Source of the DNA: Colwellia sp. 1_MG-2023
Lineage (GTDB): Bacteria > Pseudomonadota > Gammaproteobacteria > Enterobacterales > Alteromonadaceae
Direction of reading: 5' to 3'
DNA length: 64,000 bases
Assembly: GCF_030546755.1 (NCBI RefSeq)
Contig: NZ_JAUOPE010000002.1
Span: forward strand, 327,301-391,300
Positions 48,954-58,765 of the stretch are shown one piece after another. A program made the position numbers and the translations under genes. The notes under the pieces are model-generated. The model did no database searches and was not told the DNA's origin. It saw only the letters and a list, made by a program, of their open reading frames with translations. How positions within the stretch are numbered: position 1 is the stretch's first letter; each line of letters opens with the position of its first letter.

Positions 48954-49427
48954 TTAACTTACCTTTTGGATTAATCCGACAATTTGCTCAGATATTTCAT
49001 TAGGAACAGGAATAGATAAATTATACTGCAAAATTTTCCATGTATTATTCTCCTTAATTAAAATACCTGTTCCTCGACATTGACCATAATTTTTATTAAA
49101 AAGTAGCTCGTCGAAAAAAGCGATATCCTTATCTTTAACTAATGAAATATTCCTTTGTATTTTTGTGTACAACCAGCCATTACCTTTCGAAAAATGAGGC
49201 ATAACAAACTGTTTAAATGCTTCTTTTGTCCAGCGTTCATTGCCATCAGTCCCTAAAAATACCGCTTGCTCAGCAAACAAATCAAAGTATCTAACATAAT
49301 TAGCTTCTGCTGCAGCTTGATGAAAACGCTCAAGGGTTTGGTTTACTATAGTTTTTTCTATATTCGGCTGTGCAAACGCCGAAGTTGCAACAATAAATAT
49401 CCCAAAACACAATAGCACTCTTAACAT
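48954..49427 (-). CDS. exported NTF2/SnoaL-like protein
   Basis: 157 residues with a signal peptide (MLRVLLCFGIFIVATSAFA). The mature part has the NTF2-like pattern: a helix ending NYVRYFDLFAEQAVFLGTDG then strands KDKDIAFFDELLFNKNYG and GTGILIKENNTWKILQYNLS. Such SnoaL-like domains are often ligand pockets; function unknown. The ATG lies inside the end of the yiiD-like gene (ATGTTAA), with AAGGA upstream, so translation is probably coupled. Confidence 0.75.
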   Translation of the reverse strand: MLRVLLCFGIFIVATSAFAQPNIEKTIVNQTLERFHQAAAEANYVRYFDLFAEQAVFLGTDGNERWTKEAFKQFVMPHFSKGNGWLYTKIQRNISLVKDKDIAFFDELLFNKNYGQCRGTGILIKENNTWKILQYNLSIPVPNEISEQIVGLIQKVS

Positions 49428-50326
49428 TGGTTTTTATCCTTGTTGATGATGGCATACTTGCCAATAAATATTGCTGCGACCTTATCACCACTATAAACAT
49501 TTACGGTTATTGTTATTCGCGCCTTACCGTTTTCTTCAAGTTGATCTGCATTGCCTGTTACCAGAGTCGGGTCCGTTTTGGCGCAAGACACACCAGTTAT
49601 AGGAGCTAAATATTTAATGTTGCCTTCAGCTAAAACAATATCCCCTTGGTATTGATTGTTTTGTAGATACAAATAAATCCAGCCCCACCCCGTTAAAGTA
49701 GCAAGGGTATAAATGCTGCCAGCAAACATGGTGTTATGTAGGTTTTTATTAAACGCAGGCTCACAATGCGTGAACAATGCTAAACCATCGTAATAGCCTA
49801 TATTGATATTCATTGCTTTACTTAAGGGAATGGTGTTATGCCAAACAGTCATCAAGTTATCTGCTTGTTTAACAAAATGAGCGGGTAGAACACTCAACTT
49901 TTTTGTCATAGCATAATGTTGAATATCCCCATAAAGTAAATGTGCTTTACCAATATTTAGATAACCAGATTTTTGATAAAACGCTAAAGCAATTTCTCGG
50001 GCATTGAGCTCAACAGATATTGCACCGCGCTTTTGCGCTTCCTCTTCTAAAGTATCTAGCAAGCGTTTACCCATCCCTTGCCCTTGTGCTGTATCGGCAA
50101 CCGCCATATAGCGTATTTGAGCGTGGTATTGCTGAGTAAAATGTAATCGGCCAACCGCTACTACGTTGCCTTTTGGGTCAAATATACAACGATGAATTGC
50201 TTGATCTTCAAGTTCATCTAATTCGCTACCTCGTTCTTTCCCCCATGGCGAACGTAATATCAACCAACGTAAATAATAATATTGTTCAAACTCTTTCTTT
50301 GTTTTAGGTGCTCTGCAGGTGATCAT
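49421..50326 (-). CDS. yiiD: bifunctional GNAT acetyltransferase / hotdog thioesterase-like protein
   Basis: 301 residues. N-terminal GNAT domain (about 1-150) with the acetyl-CoA loop AVADTAQGQGMGKRLLDTLE and a YQKSGYLNIG helix; C-terminal thioesterase-like hotdog domain from about 155 (YDGLALFTHCEPAFNKNLHN, TMFAGSIYTLATLTGWGWIY). This fusion is the E. coli YiiD architecture, linked to fatty acid synthesis there. Position near dtd and yihY matches E. coli synteny. Heads a three-gene minus-strand unit. Confidence 0.85.
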   Translation of the reverse strand: MITCRAPKTKKEFEQYYYLRWLILRSPWGKERGSELDELEDQAIHRCIFDPKGNVVAVGRLHFTQQYHAQIRYMAVADTAQGQGMGKRLLDTLEEEAQKRGAISVELNAREIALAFYQKSGYLNIGKAHLLYGDIQHYAMTKKLSVLPAHFVKQADNLMTVWHNTIPLSKAMNINIGYYDGLALFTHCEPAFNKNLHNTMFAGSIYTLATLTGWGWIYLYLQNNQYQGDIVLAEGNIKYLAPITGVSCAKTDPTLVTGNADQLEENGKARITITVNVYSGDKVAAIFIGKYAIINKDKNQC

Positions 50327-50378
50327 TGTCTATGCTTATAGTAATCGTATTATCAATCTAATAATTATTTGATATTTA

Positions 50379-51125
50379 ATGAAATTAGCCGCTCAATTAC
50401 AACAAAGCAAGTTACTTTATTTGCATCAAGGCAGTGAAAATTTAGCTGTTGCAGAAAACGAACATTATCGCTGGGTTTTATTTGATGATGTCGTGCAAAG
50501 CATTATGTTAAAACGTGTGCCTAGTAAGTTGACCATTCCACATCAATATATTCTGATGTTACCGCTCTTGTTTCACACCCCCAAAAAAATCATTGAATTA
50601 GGCTTAGGTGGGGGCAACCTTGTTCGTTTCTTAACTAAAACATTACCTCATAGTGAGATTTTAAGCATAGAATATAACTCACATGTTATTGATTGTTTTT
50701 ATAATTTTTTCAATCCACAAAACATACAACAACCTATTGTTCATACATCTTTTGAGTTATGGCTTGCCAAGAAAAAGAAACAGCAACAATGTGATTGGTT
50801 AATTTATGATATTTATCAAACCAATGAAAAACCTCAATATTTCCTTAAACAAATAAAACGTATTATAAATAAAACCGATGACCATACTTGGCTTTCGATA
50901 AATTTGCCTGATTTAGACGAGCATGATTTGAATATCGCTTTATTACACTTATCTTCGCTTAAGAGCACACGCATTATGCGCTATTTTCATATTCCTCATT
51001 ACAAAAATATTATTATTCACTTAACACCAAAACATGCCGCATTAAGTGAGAGGAATTCAGTGCTACCACATTACGCTAAAACTCGCTGGGCTAGTTATTG
51101 GCAACATGGCATGATTAACCGATAG
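50379..51125 (+). CDS. spermidine synthase-like (class I) methyltransferase-fold protein
   Basis: 248 residues. A SAM-type nucleotide loop IIELGLGGGNLVRFLT and acidic strand end HSEILSIEYNSHVID are typical of spermidine synthase/methyltransferase folds; WLIYDIYQ may be motif II. The N-terminus lacks a clear tetramerisation domain and the substrate is not predictable. Shorter than SpeE. Divergent from the yiiD-like gene and convergent with dtd, inside an otherwise E. coli-like order where it is an addition. Confidence 0.7.
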   Translation: MKLAAQLQQSKLLYLHQGSENLAVAENEHYRWVLFDDVVQSIMLKRVPSKLTIPHQYILMLPLLFHTPKKIIELGLGGGNLVRFLTKTLPHSEILSIEYNSHVIDCFYNFFNPQNIQQPIVHTSFELWLAKKKKQQQCDWLIYDIYQTNEKPQYFLKQIKRIINKTDDHTWLSINLPDLDEHDLNIALLHLSSLKSTRIMRYFHIPHYKNIIIHLTPKHAALSERNSVLPHYAKTRWASYWQHGMINR

Positions 51126-51129
51126 TAGA

Positions 51130-51567
51130 TTAAATAGATAAAGTAAACGTTACCGGACCATCATTTAACAAGCGTACTTTCATGTCGGCACCAAATTGAC
51201 CCGTTGGCACTTTAAAACCCTGCTCTCTAAGTTGCTGACAAAAATATTGATAAAGTTTATCGCTAAACTTGGGTTCAGCAGCCGAAGTAAAACTTGGTCT
51301 CATACCTTTGGAAGTATCGGCAGCAAGCGTAAATTGTGACACCACTAAAATATCACCTTGAACCTGTTTGACATTGAGATTCATTTTACCGTGTTCATCT
51401 TCAAACACTCGATATCCAGCAACCCGCTCAGCAAGTCTTGCGGCTTTTTTTTCGTTATCATCTGGTTCTACCGCTAATAACACTAACAGCCCCTGGTTTA
51501 TTTCACCGATTATTTGTTTATCAACCTCAACACTCGCTTCTGTTACTCGTTGTAGTAATGCAATCAT
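51130..51567 (-). CDS. dtd: D-aminoacyl-tRNA deacylase
   Basis: 145 residues, the usual length. Removes D-amino acids from tRNA. Signatures: [36 protein letters not shown] (SQ.TL motif), and LLNDGPVTF, the Gly-Pro dipeptide that gives chiral rejection. The start overlaps the pip stop (ATGA), and dtd is last in yihY-pip-dtd. Confidence 0.96.
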   Translation of the reverse strand: MIALLQRVTEASVEVDKQIIGEINQGLLVLLAVEPDDNEKKAARLAERVAGYRVFEDEHGKMNLNVKQVQGDILVVSQFTLAADTSKGMRPSFTSAAEPKFSDKLYQYFCQQLREQGFKVPTGQFGADMKVRLLNDGPVTFTLSI

Positions 51568-52535
51568 AACTTAGTCTCTTGTAAAAAATTTGCCATTACA
51601 TCAGTAGCCTTACAAAGTGCATCGATTGTTTGACTCTCAAAACCACTATGTCCTGCTTGTGGTAATATTTGTAAACTGGCATTTGACCAATGTTCGGTCA
51701 AAGTTGCCGCGTTTATCAGTGGGCAAACCATGTCATAACGCCCATGAACAATAATTGCAGGAACATCGCTAATTTTAGCAATATTATCAAGGATATAATT
51801 TTCTTCGATAAAGCAGTGGTGATAAAAATAATGCAAAGACAATTGCGACATACATAAAGCTTGGTGACTATCTTCTATTTGCGCCATCCCAATATGATGA
51901 TGCTCAATGGTTGAAAGCCTTAACTCCCATAAATACCATGCTTTACAGGCCGCAATTTTAGCGACTTCATTATCTGATGAAAAGATCTGCTTATATCCTT
52001 CAAGCACATTATCTTGAAAATCACCTTCTAAAGGTTTGATAAAATCTTGATAATATTCAGGAAAAAAACGTTCAGCACCATCTAACTTATACAACCAGTC
52101 ATATTCTTTTTTCGTCCCTAAAAAAATTCCCCGTAAGATAAAACCAAGCACAACTTGAGGAAACCGAATACCGTAAATAAGGGCCAATGTCGTTCCCCAT
52201 GAGCCACCTGCAATTAACCATTTTTCAATAGACAAATGCTGTCGAATTTTTTCAATATCTTCAATCAAAAAATCTGTGGTATTGTTTTCTATTGATGGTG
52301 ATGGCTTTGATTGCCCACAACCACGCTGATCAAAAATAATAATCCGGTATTTTTCAGGATCAAAATATCGACGATGATTATTACTTGAACCACCGCCTGG
52401 CCCACCATGCAAATACAAAACAGGTATGCCATCAGGATTTCCTGATTGCTCTAGATAAATTTGATGAACATCATCTACCACTAGCCATTCGTGATGATAA
52501 TGCTTAATCTTAGGATATAAAGCACGAGACATCAT
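51564..52535 (-). CDS. pip: prolyl aminopeptidase
   Basis: 323 residues. Alpha/beta-hydrolase of peptidase family S33 that removes N-terminal proline. [18 protein letters not shown] is the oxyanion loop; [13 protein letters not shown] holds the nucleophile Ser; the Asp is in [10 protein letters not shown] and the His in [10 protein letters not shown]. The neighbours agree with a peptide-related role but do not prove it. Start directly follows the yihY stop (TAA then ATG), and the end overlaps dtd. Confidence 0.92.
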   Translation of the reverse strand: MMSRALYPKIKHYHHEWLVVDDVHQIYLEQSGNPDGIPVLYLHGGPGGGSSNNHRRYFDPEKYRIIIFDQRGCGQSKPSPSIENNTTDFLIEDIEKIRQHLSIEKWLIAGGSWGTTLALIYGIRFPQVVLGFILRGIFLGTKKEYDWLYKLDGAERFFPEYYQDFIKPLEGDFQDNVLEGYKQIFSSDNEVAKIAACKAWYLWELRLSTIEHHHIGMAQIEDSHQALCMSQLSLHYFYHHCFIEENYILDNIAKISDVPAIIVHGRYDMVCPLINAATLTEHWSNASLQILPQAGHSGFESQTIDALCKATDVMANFLQETKL

Positions 52536-53390
52536 TTAATCCTTTTGCTGTGAAAAGTCTTCAAGACATACGGTAAACAAAGCACCAAACAAAACAACCA
52601 ACCAAGATAAATACACCCATAAAAACAGAATAGGGATCCCCGCTAATGCCCCATATATCGCTTGATATGAAGGAAGTTGAGTAACATAAAAAGCAAAACC
52701 TTTTTTCGCAATTTCAAACAAAACGCCAGCTAAAATGGCGCCTGAAAGCGCAAACTTAAAACTAACATCTTTATTTGGCACAACAATATATAAAATAAAA
52801 AAAGCAAAAATAGATGCGATTATCGGTAAAAGGCGTAATAACACATTAGCAACACCAAAAACATCATAATCTCCCAACGACATCAATGAAACAATATAAG
52901 AAGTAGCCGCAATGCTACTTCCGACAAGCACAGGACCTAAGGTTAGCACCATCCAGTACATTGAAAATGACGTCACAATTTTACGTTTTTTATCAATGCG
53001 CCATAACTTATTGAGGCTTTTATCAATCGCAGATATCAACATCAGGGCGAAAAGAAATAGGAAAGTAATTGCAATTGCAGACATTTTTGAAGCGTTGGCA
53101 ACAAAACCCGTAATATATTCTCTTACTACATCCCCTGTGGCGGGTAAAAAATTATGGTATACAAAACTTTCTATCAAATCTTTAATATCAGAAAAAATAG
53201 GGAATGCTGTCATTACCGATAGCATAACCACCATTAATGGTACCAATGACATTAACGTAACATAAGACAAATAACCCGCCGTAACATGTACTTGCTCGGC
53301 ATTCATTCGACGCAAAAAAAACCAAAAAAACTTAGCCGCTTTTGTCCAAAGAACTGAATTTAACAATTTGTTAATAAATTCCATAATCAT
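52536..53390 (-). CDS. yihY: YihY family inner-membrane protein
   Basis: 284 residues with about six membrane helices. Family traits: [20 protein letters not shown] near the N-terminus and a C-terminal [20 protein letters not shown] loop with [13 protein letters not shown]. It was once called ribonuclease BN, an identification that was later rejected; the physiological function is unclear. First in the yihY-pip-dtd operon with zero and overlapping gaps, as in E. coli where yihY and dtd are close. Confidence 0.9.
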   Translation of the reverse strand: MIMEFINKLLNSVLWTKAAKFFWFFLRRMNAEQVHVTAGYLSYVTLMSLVPLMVVMLSVMTAFPIFSDIKDLIESFVYHNFLPATGDVVREYITGFVANASKMSAIAITFLFLFALMLISAIDKSLNKLWRIDKKRKIVTSFSMYWMVLTLGPVLVGSSIAATSYIVSLMSLGDYDVFGVANVLLRLLPIIASIFAFFILYIVVPNKDVSFKFALSGAILAGVLFEIAKKGFAFYVTQLPSYQAIYGALAGIPILFLWVYLSWLVVLFGALFTVCLEDFSQQKD

Positions 53391-53474
53391 TAATAGTTAA
53401 TATTCCTGTATTTACAGTATATTATGATTAGCAAGATATATCCTATAATGATTTTTAAAGAAAAGAGGTGTTTT

Positions 53475-53699
53475 ATGTCAGGTCAAGGTTCAGGTGGAAA
53501 CGTGTTAGCTGCTATTTGTAGCTTTTTTATTCCCGGTTTAGGTCAATTAGTACAAGGAAGAATACTTGCAGCAATTTTCTTCTTTATCGCCATGGCAGTT
53601 TCATGGGTACTCGTTTGGTTATTAATTGGCTGGATTTTAGTTCCTATTGTCTATTTATGGTGCATTATTGATGCTGCACGTTATAGATCTTCGGAATAG
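53475..53699 (+). CDS. small membrane protein, TM2-like
   Basis: 74 residues from the ATG at 53475, which has AGAGGTG five bases before; an earlier ATG at 53424 has no ribosome site. Two or three hydrophobic segments and the loop PGLGQLVQGRILAAIFFFIA resemble the GLGQ.Y.G pattern of TM2-type small proteins. No enzymatic residue apparent. It is five bases before the DUF2959-type gene, so they form a two-gene unit. Confidence 0.75.
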   Translation: MSGQGSGGNVLAAICSFFIPGLGQLVQGRILAAIFFFIAMAVSWVLVWLLIGWILVPIVYLWCIIDAARYRSSE

Positions 53700-53704
53700 C
53701 AGTT

Positions 53705-54346
53705 ATGTTAAATAAATCAATTTTTTCAGCATTACTAATTTCTCTACTTGTTGGTTGCCAATCAGCATATTACTCAGCCATGGAGAAAGTAGGCACACAT
53801 AAAAGAGATATTCTTATTGACCGCGTTGAAGAAGCAACTTCATCACAAGAGGAAGCTAAAGAAGAGTTTATCAGTGCTCTTGAGCAACTCTCTAAATTAA
53901 TCGCTTTTGATGGTGGTGAATTACAAACTCAATACGAATTAAGTAAAGAAAGTTTTGAATCAAGTTATGAAGCTGCTGAAGAAGTATCAGCTCACATTGA
54001 TGCGATCGAAGATGTTGCTGAAGCTTTATTTGATGAATGGCGTGATGAGATAGAACAATATAGTAATCAATCGCTAAAAAGACAAAGTGAGCGCCAACTC
54101 AATACAACTGAAAAACGTTATTTAACCGTGATAAATGCGATGCATAAAGCAGAGGATAAAATGGCACCCATTCTAGCTTCACTTAAAGACAATATGCTTT
54201 ACTTGAAACATAACCTCAATGCCAAAGCGATTGGCGCTTTAAAAGGGGAATATAAGGTTATTAAACAAGATATTAACCGTTTAATCATTCAGATGAACAA
54301 ATCTATCGAAGATTCACAAGCATTTATTGCTACGTTAAAGTCTTGA
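53705..54346 (+). CDS. DUF2959-type lipoprotein, mostly coiled coil
   Basis: 213 residues. Signal peptide with lipobox LVGC (Cys18). The rest is strongly helical and charged (KRDILIDRVEEATSSQEEAK, YEAAEEVSAHIDAIEDVAEA, NTTEKRYLTVINAMHKAEDK), consistent with the DUF2959 family of exported lipoproteins. Function unknown; likely anchored at the outer or inner membrane. Co-transcribed with the TM2-like gene. Confidence 0.82.
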   Translation: MLNKSIFSALLISLLVGCQSAYYSAMEKVGTHKRDILIDRVEEATSSQEEAKEEFISALEQLSKLIAFDGGELQTQYELSKESFESSYEAAEEVSAHIDAIEDVAEALFDEWRDEIEQYSNQSLKRQSERQLNTTEKRYLTVINAMHKAEDKMAPILASLKDNMLYLKHNLNAKAIGALKGEYKVIKQDINRLIIQMNKSIEDSQAFIATLKS

Positions 54347-54352
54347 TAAATA

Positions 54353-54529
54353 TCAATTGAAAGGTGTTCTACCAGAAAATTGCTCTGCGTTCACTTCATC
54401 AATCGGGTCAATAAGTTGATTAACTTTTGCGAGTAGCTCGGCAAGTTGTTTTATTTGATCAGGGCCGGCTACTCCATCTTCAAAAAGCCGGCTTAATTTT
54501 TGTAGCGTAATTAATTGTTCAGGAGACAC
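54353..54529 (-). CDS. small hypothetical protein, paralogue of the next gene
   Basis: 58 residues from the GTG at 54529, selected because AAGGA sits seven bases upstream; a TTG at 54547 is possible. Acidic helical protein MSPEQLITLQKLSRLFEDGV ... with no Cys or membrane segment. It shares LxxLxxLFExxVA and a downstream EL...N..I pattern with the neighbouring gene at 54574. Function unknown. It ends six bases from the convergent DUF2959 gene. Confidence 0.55.
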   Translation of the reverse strand: MSPEQLITLQKLSRLFEDGVAGPDQIKQLAELLAKVNQLIDPIDEVNAEQFSGRTPFN

Positions 54530-54573
54530 CGTACATTCCTTTTGCAAAAAAACTTAAATTTTTATTATTATGG

Positions 54574-54756
54574 TTATGAATTTATTGCGACTTTATTGGC
54601 GTGATTATATGCACTTTTCTGGTGAGGTTGATCTCGTCCATCATTGATGAATTCATTATATAGACTTTTTAGTTCTCGTTTTTCAATAAGATTTGCACTG
54701 TTAGCAACCATTTTTTCAAACAAAGAATTTAATCTATTTAATTTGTTTTGTTCCAT
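54574..54756 (-). CDS. small hypothetical protein, paralogue of the previous gene
   Basis: 60 residues from the ATG at 54756, with a perfect GGAG at 54765-54768, eight bases before. Opens MEQNKLNRLNSLFEKMVANS, then an amphipathic helix (KRELKSLYNEFIND) and a polar, His/Asn-rich tail. The LxxLxxLFExxVA match with the gene at 54353 is ungapped across about 36 residues. Unknown function; 44 bases separate the two genes on the same strand. Confidence 0.6.
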   Translation of the reverse strand: MEQNKLNRLNSLFEKMVANSANLIEKRELKSLYNEFINDGRDQPHQKSAYNHANKVAINS

Positions 54757-55067
54757 CACTTCTACTCCGCTTACGCGCCAAGTCCATTACAGTCATTAAT
54801 ATCAATACTTTTCTTAACTCATGGTAAATTGTAGCAAACACCCCTGTATCTGCTAGGGGGGTATTTACTTCAAAGATGAATATCAATAGTTATAGATTTG
54901 TAAATAAGAAATTAAAATCAATAAATAACAGTGAGTTATCATTAAGAGTATTCTAATTAAAGATAAAAGGACGTGTTAAATCTGACAGTAGTTTGAGACA
55001 TGTCTTACAAAATGAGATGTAGAGTCTTACGTATTTGCTGATAAGTTAAAAATTGGTTAATACAAAT
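54757..55067. other. gene-free spacer upstream of the small gene pair
   Basis: About 310 AT-rich bases between the small gene pair and the typA terminator. It should hold the promoter of the pair. I see one weak feature, a C4/G6 hairpin (54840-54862, ACCCCT ... AGGGGGGT), without a T run. No tRNA or gene-like frame. Confidence 0.5.
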
Positions 55068-55105
55068 AAAAACACCGTATTATTCAAAGAACAATACGGT
55101 GTTTT
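55068..55105 (-). terminator. terminator of typA
   Basis: AAAAACACCGTATT (55068-55081) and AATACGGTGTTTT (55093-55105) with an 11-base loop; on the minus strand TTTTTATTT follows. Confidence 0.88.
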
Positions 55106-55125
55106 AAAAGTTCAGGAAGCTTGAT

Positions 55126-56943
55126 TTATTTAGCTGCGCGACCTTCACGTTTACGATCAGATTCTTTTAAGAATTTTTTACGTATACGAATACTTTCTGG
55201 CGTAACTTCTACTAGTTCATCATTATCAATAAACTCTAAAGCTTGCTCTAAAGACATAATGATAGGTGGTGTTAATGTTTGTGCTTCATCAGTACCAGAC
55301 GAACGTACGTTTGTTAATTGCTTACCTTTTAATGCATTTACAGTTAAGTCGTTATCACGCGAATGAATACCGATAATTTGACCTTCGTAAATATCTAAAC
55401 CATGACCAATTAACATACGACCACGAGATTGTAAGTTAAAAATAGCATTGGTTAATGCTTTACCTGTAGCATTTGCAATCATAACACCATTTAAACGTTG
55501 ACCAATATCTCCGCCTTTATGTGGGCCATACTGCAAGAAGGTATGGTAAATTAACCCTGAGCCAGAAGTTAATGTCATGAACTCAGTTTGGAAACCGATT
55601 AAACCACGGCTAGGCATGATAAAGTCCATACGAATACGACCTTTACCATCAGGTGCCATATCGGTTAATTCAGCTTTACGAACCCCCATCTTTTCCATAA
55701 TAGGGCCTTGATGCTGTTCTTCTACATCAATTGTTACTGTTTCATATGGTTCTTCAAGCTGACCATTAACTTCACGCATGATAACTTCAGGACGAGAAAC
55801 AGCAAGTTCATAACCTTCACGACGCATGTTTTCAATTAAAATACCTAAATGAAGCTCACCACGACCTGATACTTTAAATTTATCAGGATCATCTAATTGC
55901 TGAACACGTAACGCCACGTTATGTACTAACTCTTTATCTAAACGGTCTTTGATATTACGTGATGTAACAAATTTACCTTCTTGACCAGAAAATGGTGAGG
56001 TATTTACTTGGAACGTCATGTTAATGGTAGGTTCGTCAACCGACAACGGCGGTAAAGCGTCTACTTCGTTTGGACAGCAAATCGTATCTGAAATTTTTAA
56101 TTCACCTAAACCTGTAATAGCAATGATATCACCCGCGTGGGCAATCTCAGTTTCATGGCGTTCAAGACCTAAATAACCAAATACTTTACCTACTTTACCG
56201 TTATGAAGCTTCCCATTTGCTCCTTCAACAGTTACTTGTTGATTAGGCTTTACTGAACCACGGGTAATACGGCCAACCCCAATAACTCCTAAATATGAGC
56301 TGTAATCAAGTTGAGATATTTGCATTTGAAACGCACCATCTTGATCGGCATTTGGCGGTGGAACTTGATCAACAATCGTTTGAAAAAGTGGTGTCATATC
56401 AGTACCAACTTCACCTTCTTCCATTGAAGCCCAACCATTAATAGCTGAGGCATAAACCACTTGGAAGTCTAATTGGTCATCGCTAGCACCTAAGTTATCG
56501 AATAAATCAAAGACTTGATCCATTACCCATTCAGGACGAGCACCAGGCTTATCGATTTTGTTAATAACAACAATTGGTTTTAACCCTTGTGCAAATGCTT
56601 TTTTCGTTACAAAGCGTGTTTGCGGCATAGGGCCTTCTTGAGCATCAACAATTAGTAGAACAGAATCAACCATTGACATAACACGCTCTACTTCGCCGCC
56701 GAAATCGGCATGGCCAGGAGTATCAACGATATTTACACGGTAATCGTTCCAATTGATTGCGGTGTTTTTAGCAAGGATAGTGATACCACGTTCTTTTTCG
56801 ATATCGTTTGAATCCATTACACGTTCTTCAAGACCATTTCTTGCGTTTAGTGTGCCTGATTGATCTAATAGTTTATCAACCAAGGTCGTTTTACCATGGT
56901 CAACGTGGGCGATAATCGCTACATTACGTAATTTCTCTAACAC
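55126..56943 (-). CDS. typA: translational GTPase TypA/BipA
   Basis: 605 residues from a GTG start (the same start codon is used in E. coli). EF-G-like ribosome-binding GTPase important in cold and stress; by homology. G1 [16 protein letters not shown]3 [21 protein letters not shown]4 [10 protein letters not shown]; effector region [13 protein letters not shown]; then beta barrel and C-terminal domains. Divergent from glnA, as in E. coli. Confidence 0.96.
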   Translation of the reverse strand: MLEKLRNVAIIAHVDHGKTTLVDKLLDQSGTLNARNGLEERVMDSNDIEKERGITILAKNTAINWNDYRVNIVDTPGHADFGGEVERVMSMVDSVLLIVDAQEGPMPQTRFVTKKAFAQGLKPIVVINKIDKPGARPEWVMDQVFDLFDNLGASDDQLDFQVVYASAINGWASMEEGEVGTDMTPLFQTIVDQVPPPNADQDGAFQMQISQLDYSSYLGVIGVGRITRGSVKPNQQVTVEGANGKLHNGKVGKVFGYLGLERHETEIAHAGDIIAITGLGELKISDTICCPNEVDALPPLSVDEPTINMTFQVNTSPFSGQEGKFVTSRNIKDRLDKELVHNVALRVQQLDDPDKFKVSGRGELHLGILIENMRREGYELAVSRPEVIMREVNGQLEEPYETVTIDVEEQHQGPIMEKMGVRKAELTDMAPDGKGRIRMDFIMPSRGLIGFQTEFMTLTSGSGLIYHTFLQYGPHKGGDIGQRLNGVMIANATGKALTNAIFNLQSRGRMLIGHGLDIYEGQIIGIHSRDNDLTVNALKGKQLTNVRSSGTDEAQTLTPPIIMSLEQALEFIDNDELVEVTPESIRIRKKFLKESDRKREGRAAK

Positions 56944-57075
56944 GGGCTTTTGCTCATAGGGCTATAATTGGGCGCGGATTATACAGGATTATTGCCACTA
57001 TAGCGACAAATAAAATATTACCATTCTTTTTAGTACATGAACTAGAATACACCAATATGATCCACTACACTCAAC

Positions 57076-57092
57076 TGCACCAACACGGAACA
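57076..57092. promoter_or_regulatory. NtrC-like site 1 upstream of glnA
   Basis: TGCACCAACACGGAACA. The left half matches the NtrC consensus TGCACCA; the right half is degraded (GGAACA against TGGTGCA). Probably a weaker site, 22 bp from site 2. Confidence 0.5.
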
Positions 57093-57097
57093 TTCGA

Positions 57098-57114
57098 CGC
57101 ACCACATTAGTGCT
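57098..57114. promoter_or_regulatory. NtrC-like site 2 upstream of glnA
   Basis: CGCACCACATTAGTGCT fits GCACCA-N4-AGTGC, close to E. coli NtrC sites. Its centre lies about 73 bases before the -12 GC of the sigma-54 promoter, a suitable distance for enhancer action. Confidence 0.7.
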
Positions 57115-57164
57115 TACTACTTATCCATAAATAACTAACTAATTGTTTTTACTTAACTTAATGC

Positions 57165-57182
57165 TTGGCATGAATATCGCTT
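57165..57182 (+). promoter_or_regulatory. sigma-54 promoter of glnA
   Basis: TTGGCATGAATATCGCTT: GG at 57167-57168 and GC at 57179-57180 are exactly 10 bases apart, the sigma-54 -24/-12 rule. It agrees with TGGCA and, more weakly, TTGCW. Transcription should start near 57192, leaving a leader of about 55 bases. Confidence 0.8.
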
Positions 57183-57247
57183 ATTACGAAACATAAACAT
57201 AATGCCTTGCATTTAATTATTTACGATAACTTCACTGGAGACACTCA

Positions 57248-58654
57248 ATGTCACAAGCAGTATTAGATTTAATCAAAGAAAACGATGTAAAATTTGTTGA
57301 TTTACGTTTTACTGACTCAAAAGGTAAGGAACAACACGTTTCGGTTCCTCATCATCAAGTAGATGAAGATTTCTTCGAAGACGGTAAAATGTTTGACGGT
57401 TCTTCAATTCAAGGCTGGAAAGGTATCAACAAATCTGACATGGTTTTAATGCCTGATCCAGACTCTGCCGTGTTAGACCCTTTCACAGATGCTGTAACTT
57501 TAAACATTCGTTGTGATGTTGTAGAACCTGATACAATGCAAGGTTATAGCCGTGACCCTCGCTCTGTTGCGAAACGTGCTGAAGAATACTTACGTTCAAC
57601 AGGCATCGCAGATACAGTTTTAATTGGTCCAGAGCCTGAATTCTTCTTATTTGATGACGTTCGTTTCCATACAGATATCAGTGGTTCTTTCTTCAAAGTC
57701 GATGATAAAGAAGCGGTATGGAATTCTGGTACTGAATATGAAGAAGGCAATATGGGTCACCGTCCTGGCCTTAAAGGTGGTTACTTCCCAGTTTCTCCGG
57801 TAGATTCTTCACAAGATATTCGTTCTGCAATGTGTACCGTTATGGAAGAAATGGGCTTAGTAGTAGAAGCACATCACCATGAAGTTGCTACTTGTGGTCA
57901 AAACGAAATCGCATGTCGTTTTAATACTATGGTATTAAAAGCAGATGAAGTTCAAATTTATAAGTATGTTGTTCATAACGTTGCTCACGCATACGGTAAA
58001 ACAGCGACTTTCATGCCTAAACCTTTAGTTGGTGACAACGGTTCTGGTATGCACGTTCACCAATCTCTTGCTAAAGATGGTGTTAACTTATTCTCTGGAG
58101 ATAAGTACGGCGGGTTATCAGAAATGGCTTTATACTACATTGGTGGTATTATTAAGCACGCTAAAGCGCTTAACGCTTTCACTAACCCTGCAACTAACTC
58201 GTACAAGCGTTTAGTTCCACACTTTGAAGCACCAATCATGTTAGCTTACTCAGCAGCTAACCGTTCTGCTTCAATTCGTATTCCAGTGGTACCTTCTCCA
58301 AAAGCGGCACGTATTGAAGTACGCTTCCCAGATCCTGCGGCAAACCCTTATTTAGCATTCTCTGCTTTATTAATGGCTGGCCTTGACGGGATTAAAAACA
58401 AAATTCACCCAGGTGATGCTATGGATAAAGATTTATATGATCTACCTGCTGAAGAAGCAGCTTCTATCCCTCAAGTTGCTACATCATTGACGGATGCATT
58501 AGACGCTTTAGAAGCCGATAGAGATTTCTTAACAGCCGGTGGTGTAATGGATGACGACATGATTGATGCTTATATTGAACTTAAGCGTGCTGATTGTGAG
58601 TTATTAAATACATCAACTCACCCTGTTGAGTTTTCAATGTATTACAGCGTTTAA
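57248..58654 (+). CDS. glnA: glutamine synthetase, type I
   Basis: 468 residues, equal to the E. coli enzyme. Makes glutamine from glutamate, ammonia and ATP; a dodecamer. Signatures: [83 protein letters not shown]. The adenylylation Tyr in [10 protein letters not shown] is conserved, so GlnE control is expected. First gene of the unit with the DUF4124 gene and glnLG. Transcription start is under a sigma-54 promoter with NtrC-like sites. Confidence 0.97.
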   Translation: MSQAVLDLIKENDVKFVDLRFTDSKGKEQHVSVPHHQVDEDFFEDGKMFDGSSIQGWKGINKSDMVLMPDPDSAVLDPFTDAVTLNIRCDVVEPDTMQGYSRDPRSVAKRAEEYLRSTGIADTVLIGPEPEFFLFDDVRFHTDISGSFFKVDDKEAVWNSGTEYEEGNMGHRPGLKGGYFPVSPVDSSQDIRSAMCTVMEEMGLVVEAHHHEVATCGQNEIACRFNTMVLKADEVQIYKYVVHNVAHAYGKTATFMPKPLVGDNGSGMHVHQSLAKDGVNLFSGDKYGGLSEMALYYIGGIIKHAKALNAFTNPATNSYKRLVPHFEAPIMLAYSAANRSASIRIPVVPSPKAARIEVRFPDPAANPYLAFSALLMAGLDGIKNKIHPGDAMDKDLYDLPAEEAASIPQVATSLTDALDALEADRDFLTAGGVMDDDMIDAYIELKRADCELLNTSTHPVEFSMYYSV

Positions 58655-58679
58655 TGACTTTTTACCGTCATTAAAATTA

Positions 58680-58707
58680 AAAAGCTCACTTAGGTGAGCT
58701 TTTTTTG
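58680..58707 (+). terminator. terminator of glnA
   Basis: AAAGCTCAC (58681-58689) and GTGAGCTTT (58694-58702), 4-base loop, then a T run. It separates glnA from the DUF4124 gene, so readthrough to glnLG would be partial. Confidence 0.85.
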
Positions 58708-58765
58708 TGGCGAAAATTATATAATTTGATAGATTAAAGGTATATCGATTAAGTAAGGGATTTAT

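Noticed and set aside
54353..54756. Toxin-antitoxin pair
   Set aside because: Neither small protein resembles a known toxin or antitoxin, and they look like paralogues of each other; no evidence for this.
54840..54862. C-rich/G-rich hairpin upstream of the small pair
   Set aside because: Only four C pair with six G and no T run follows; weak evidence for a terminator or regulatory RNA.
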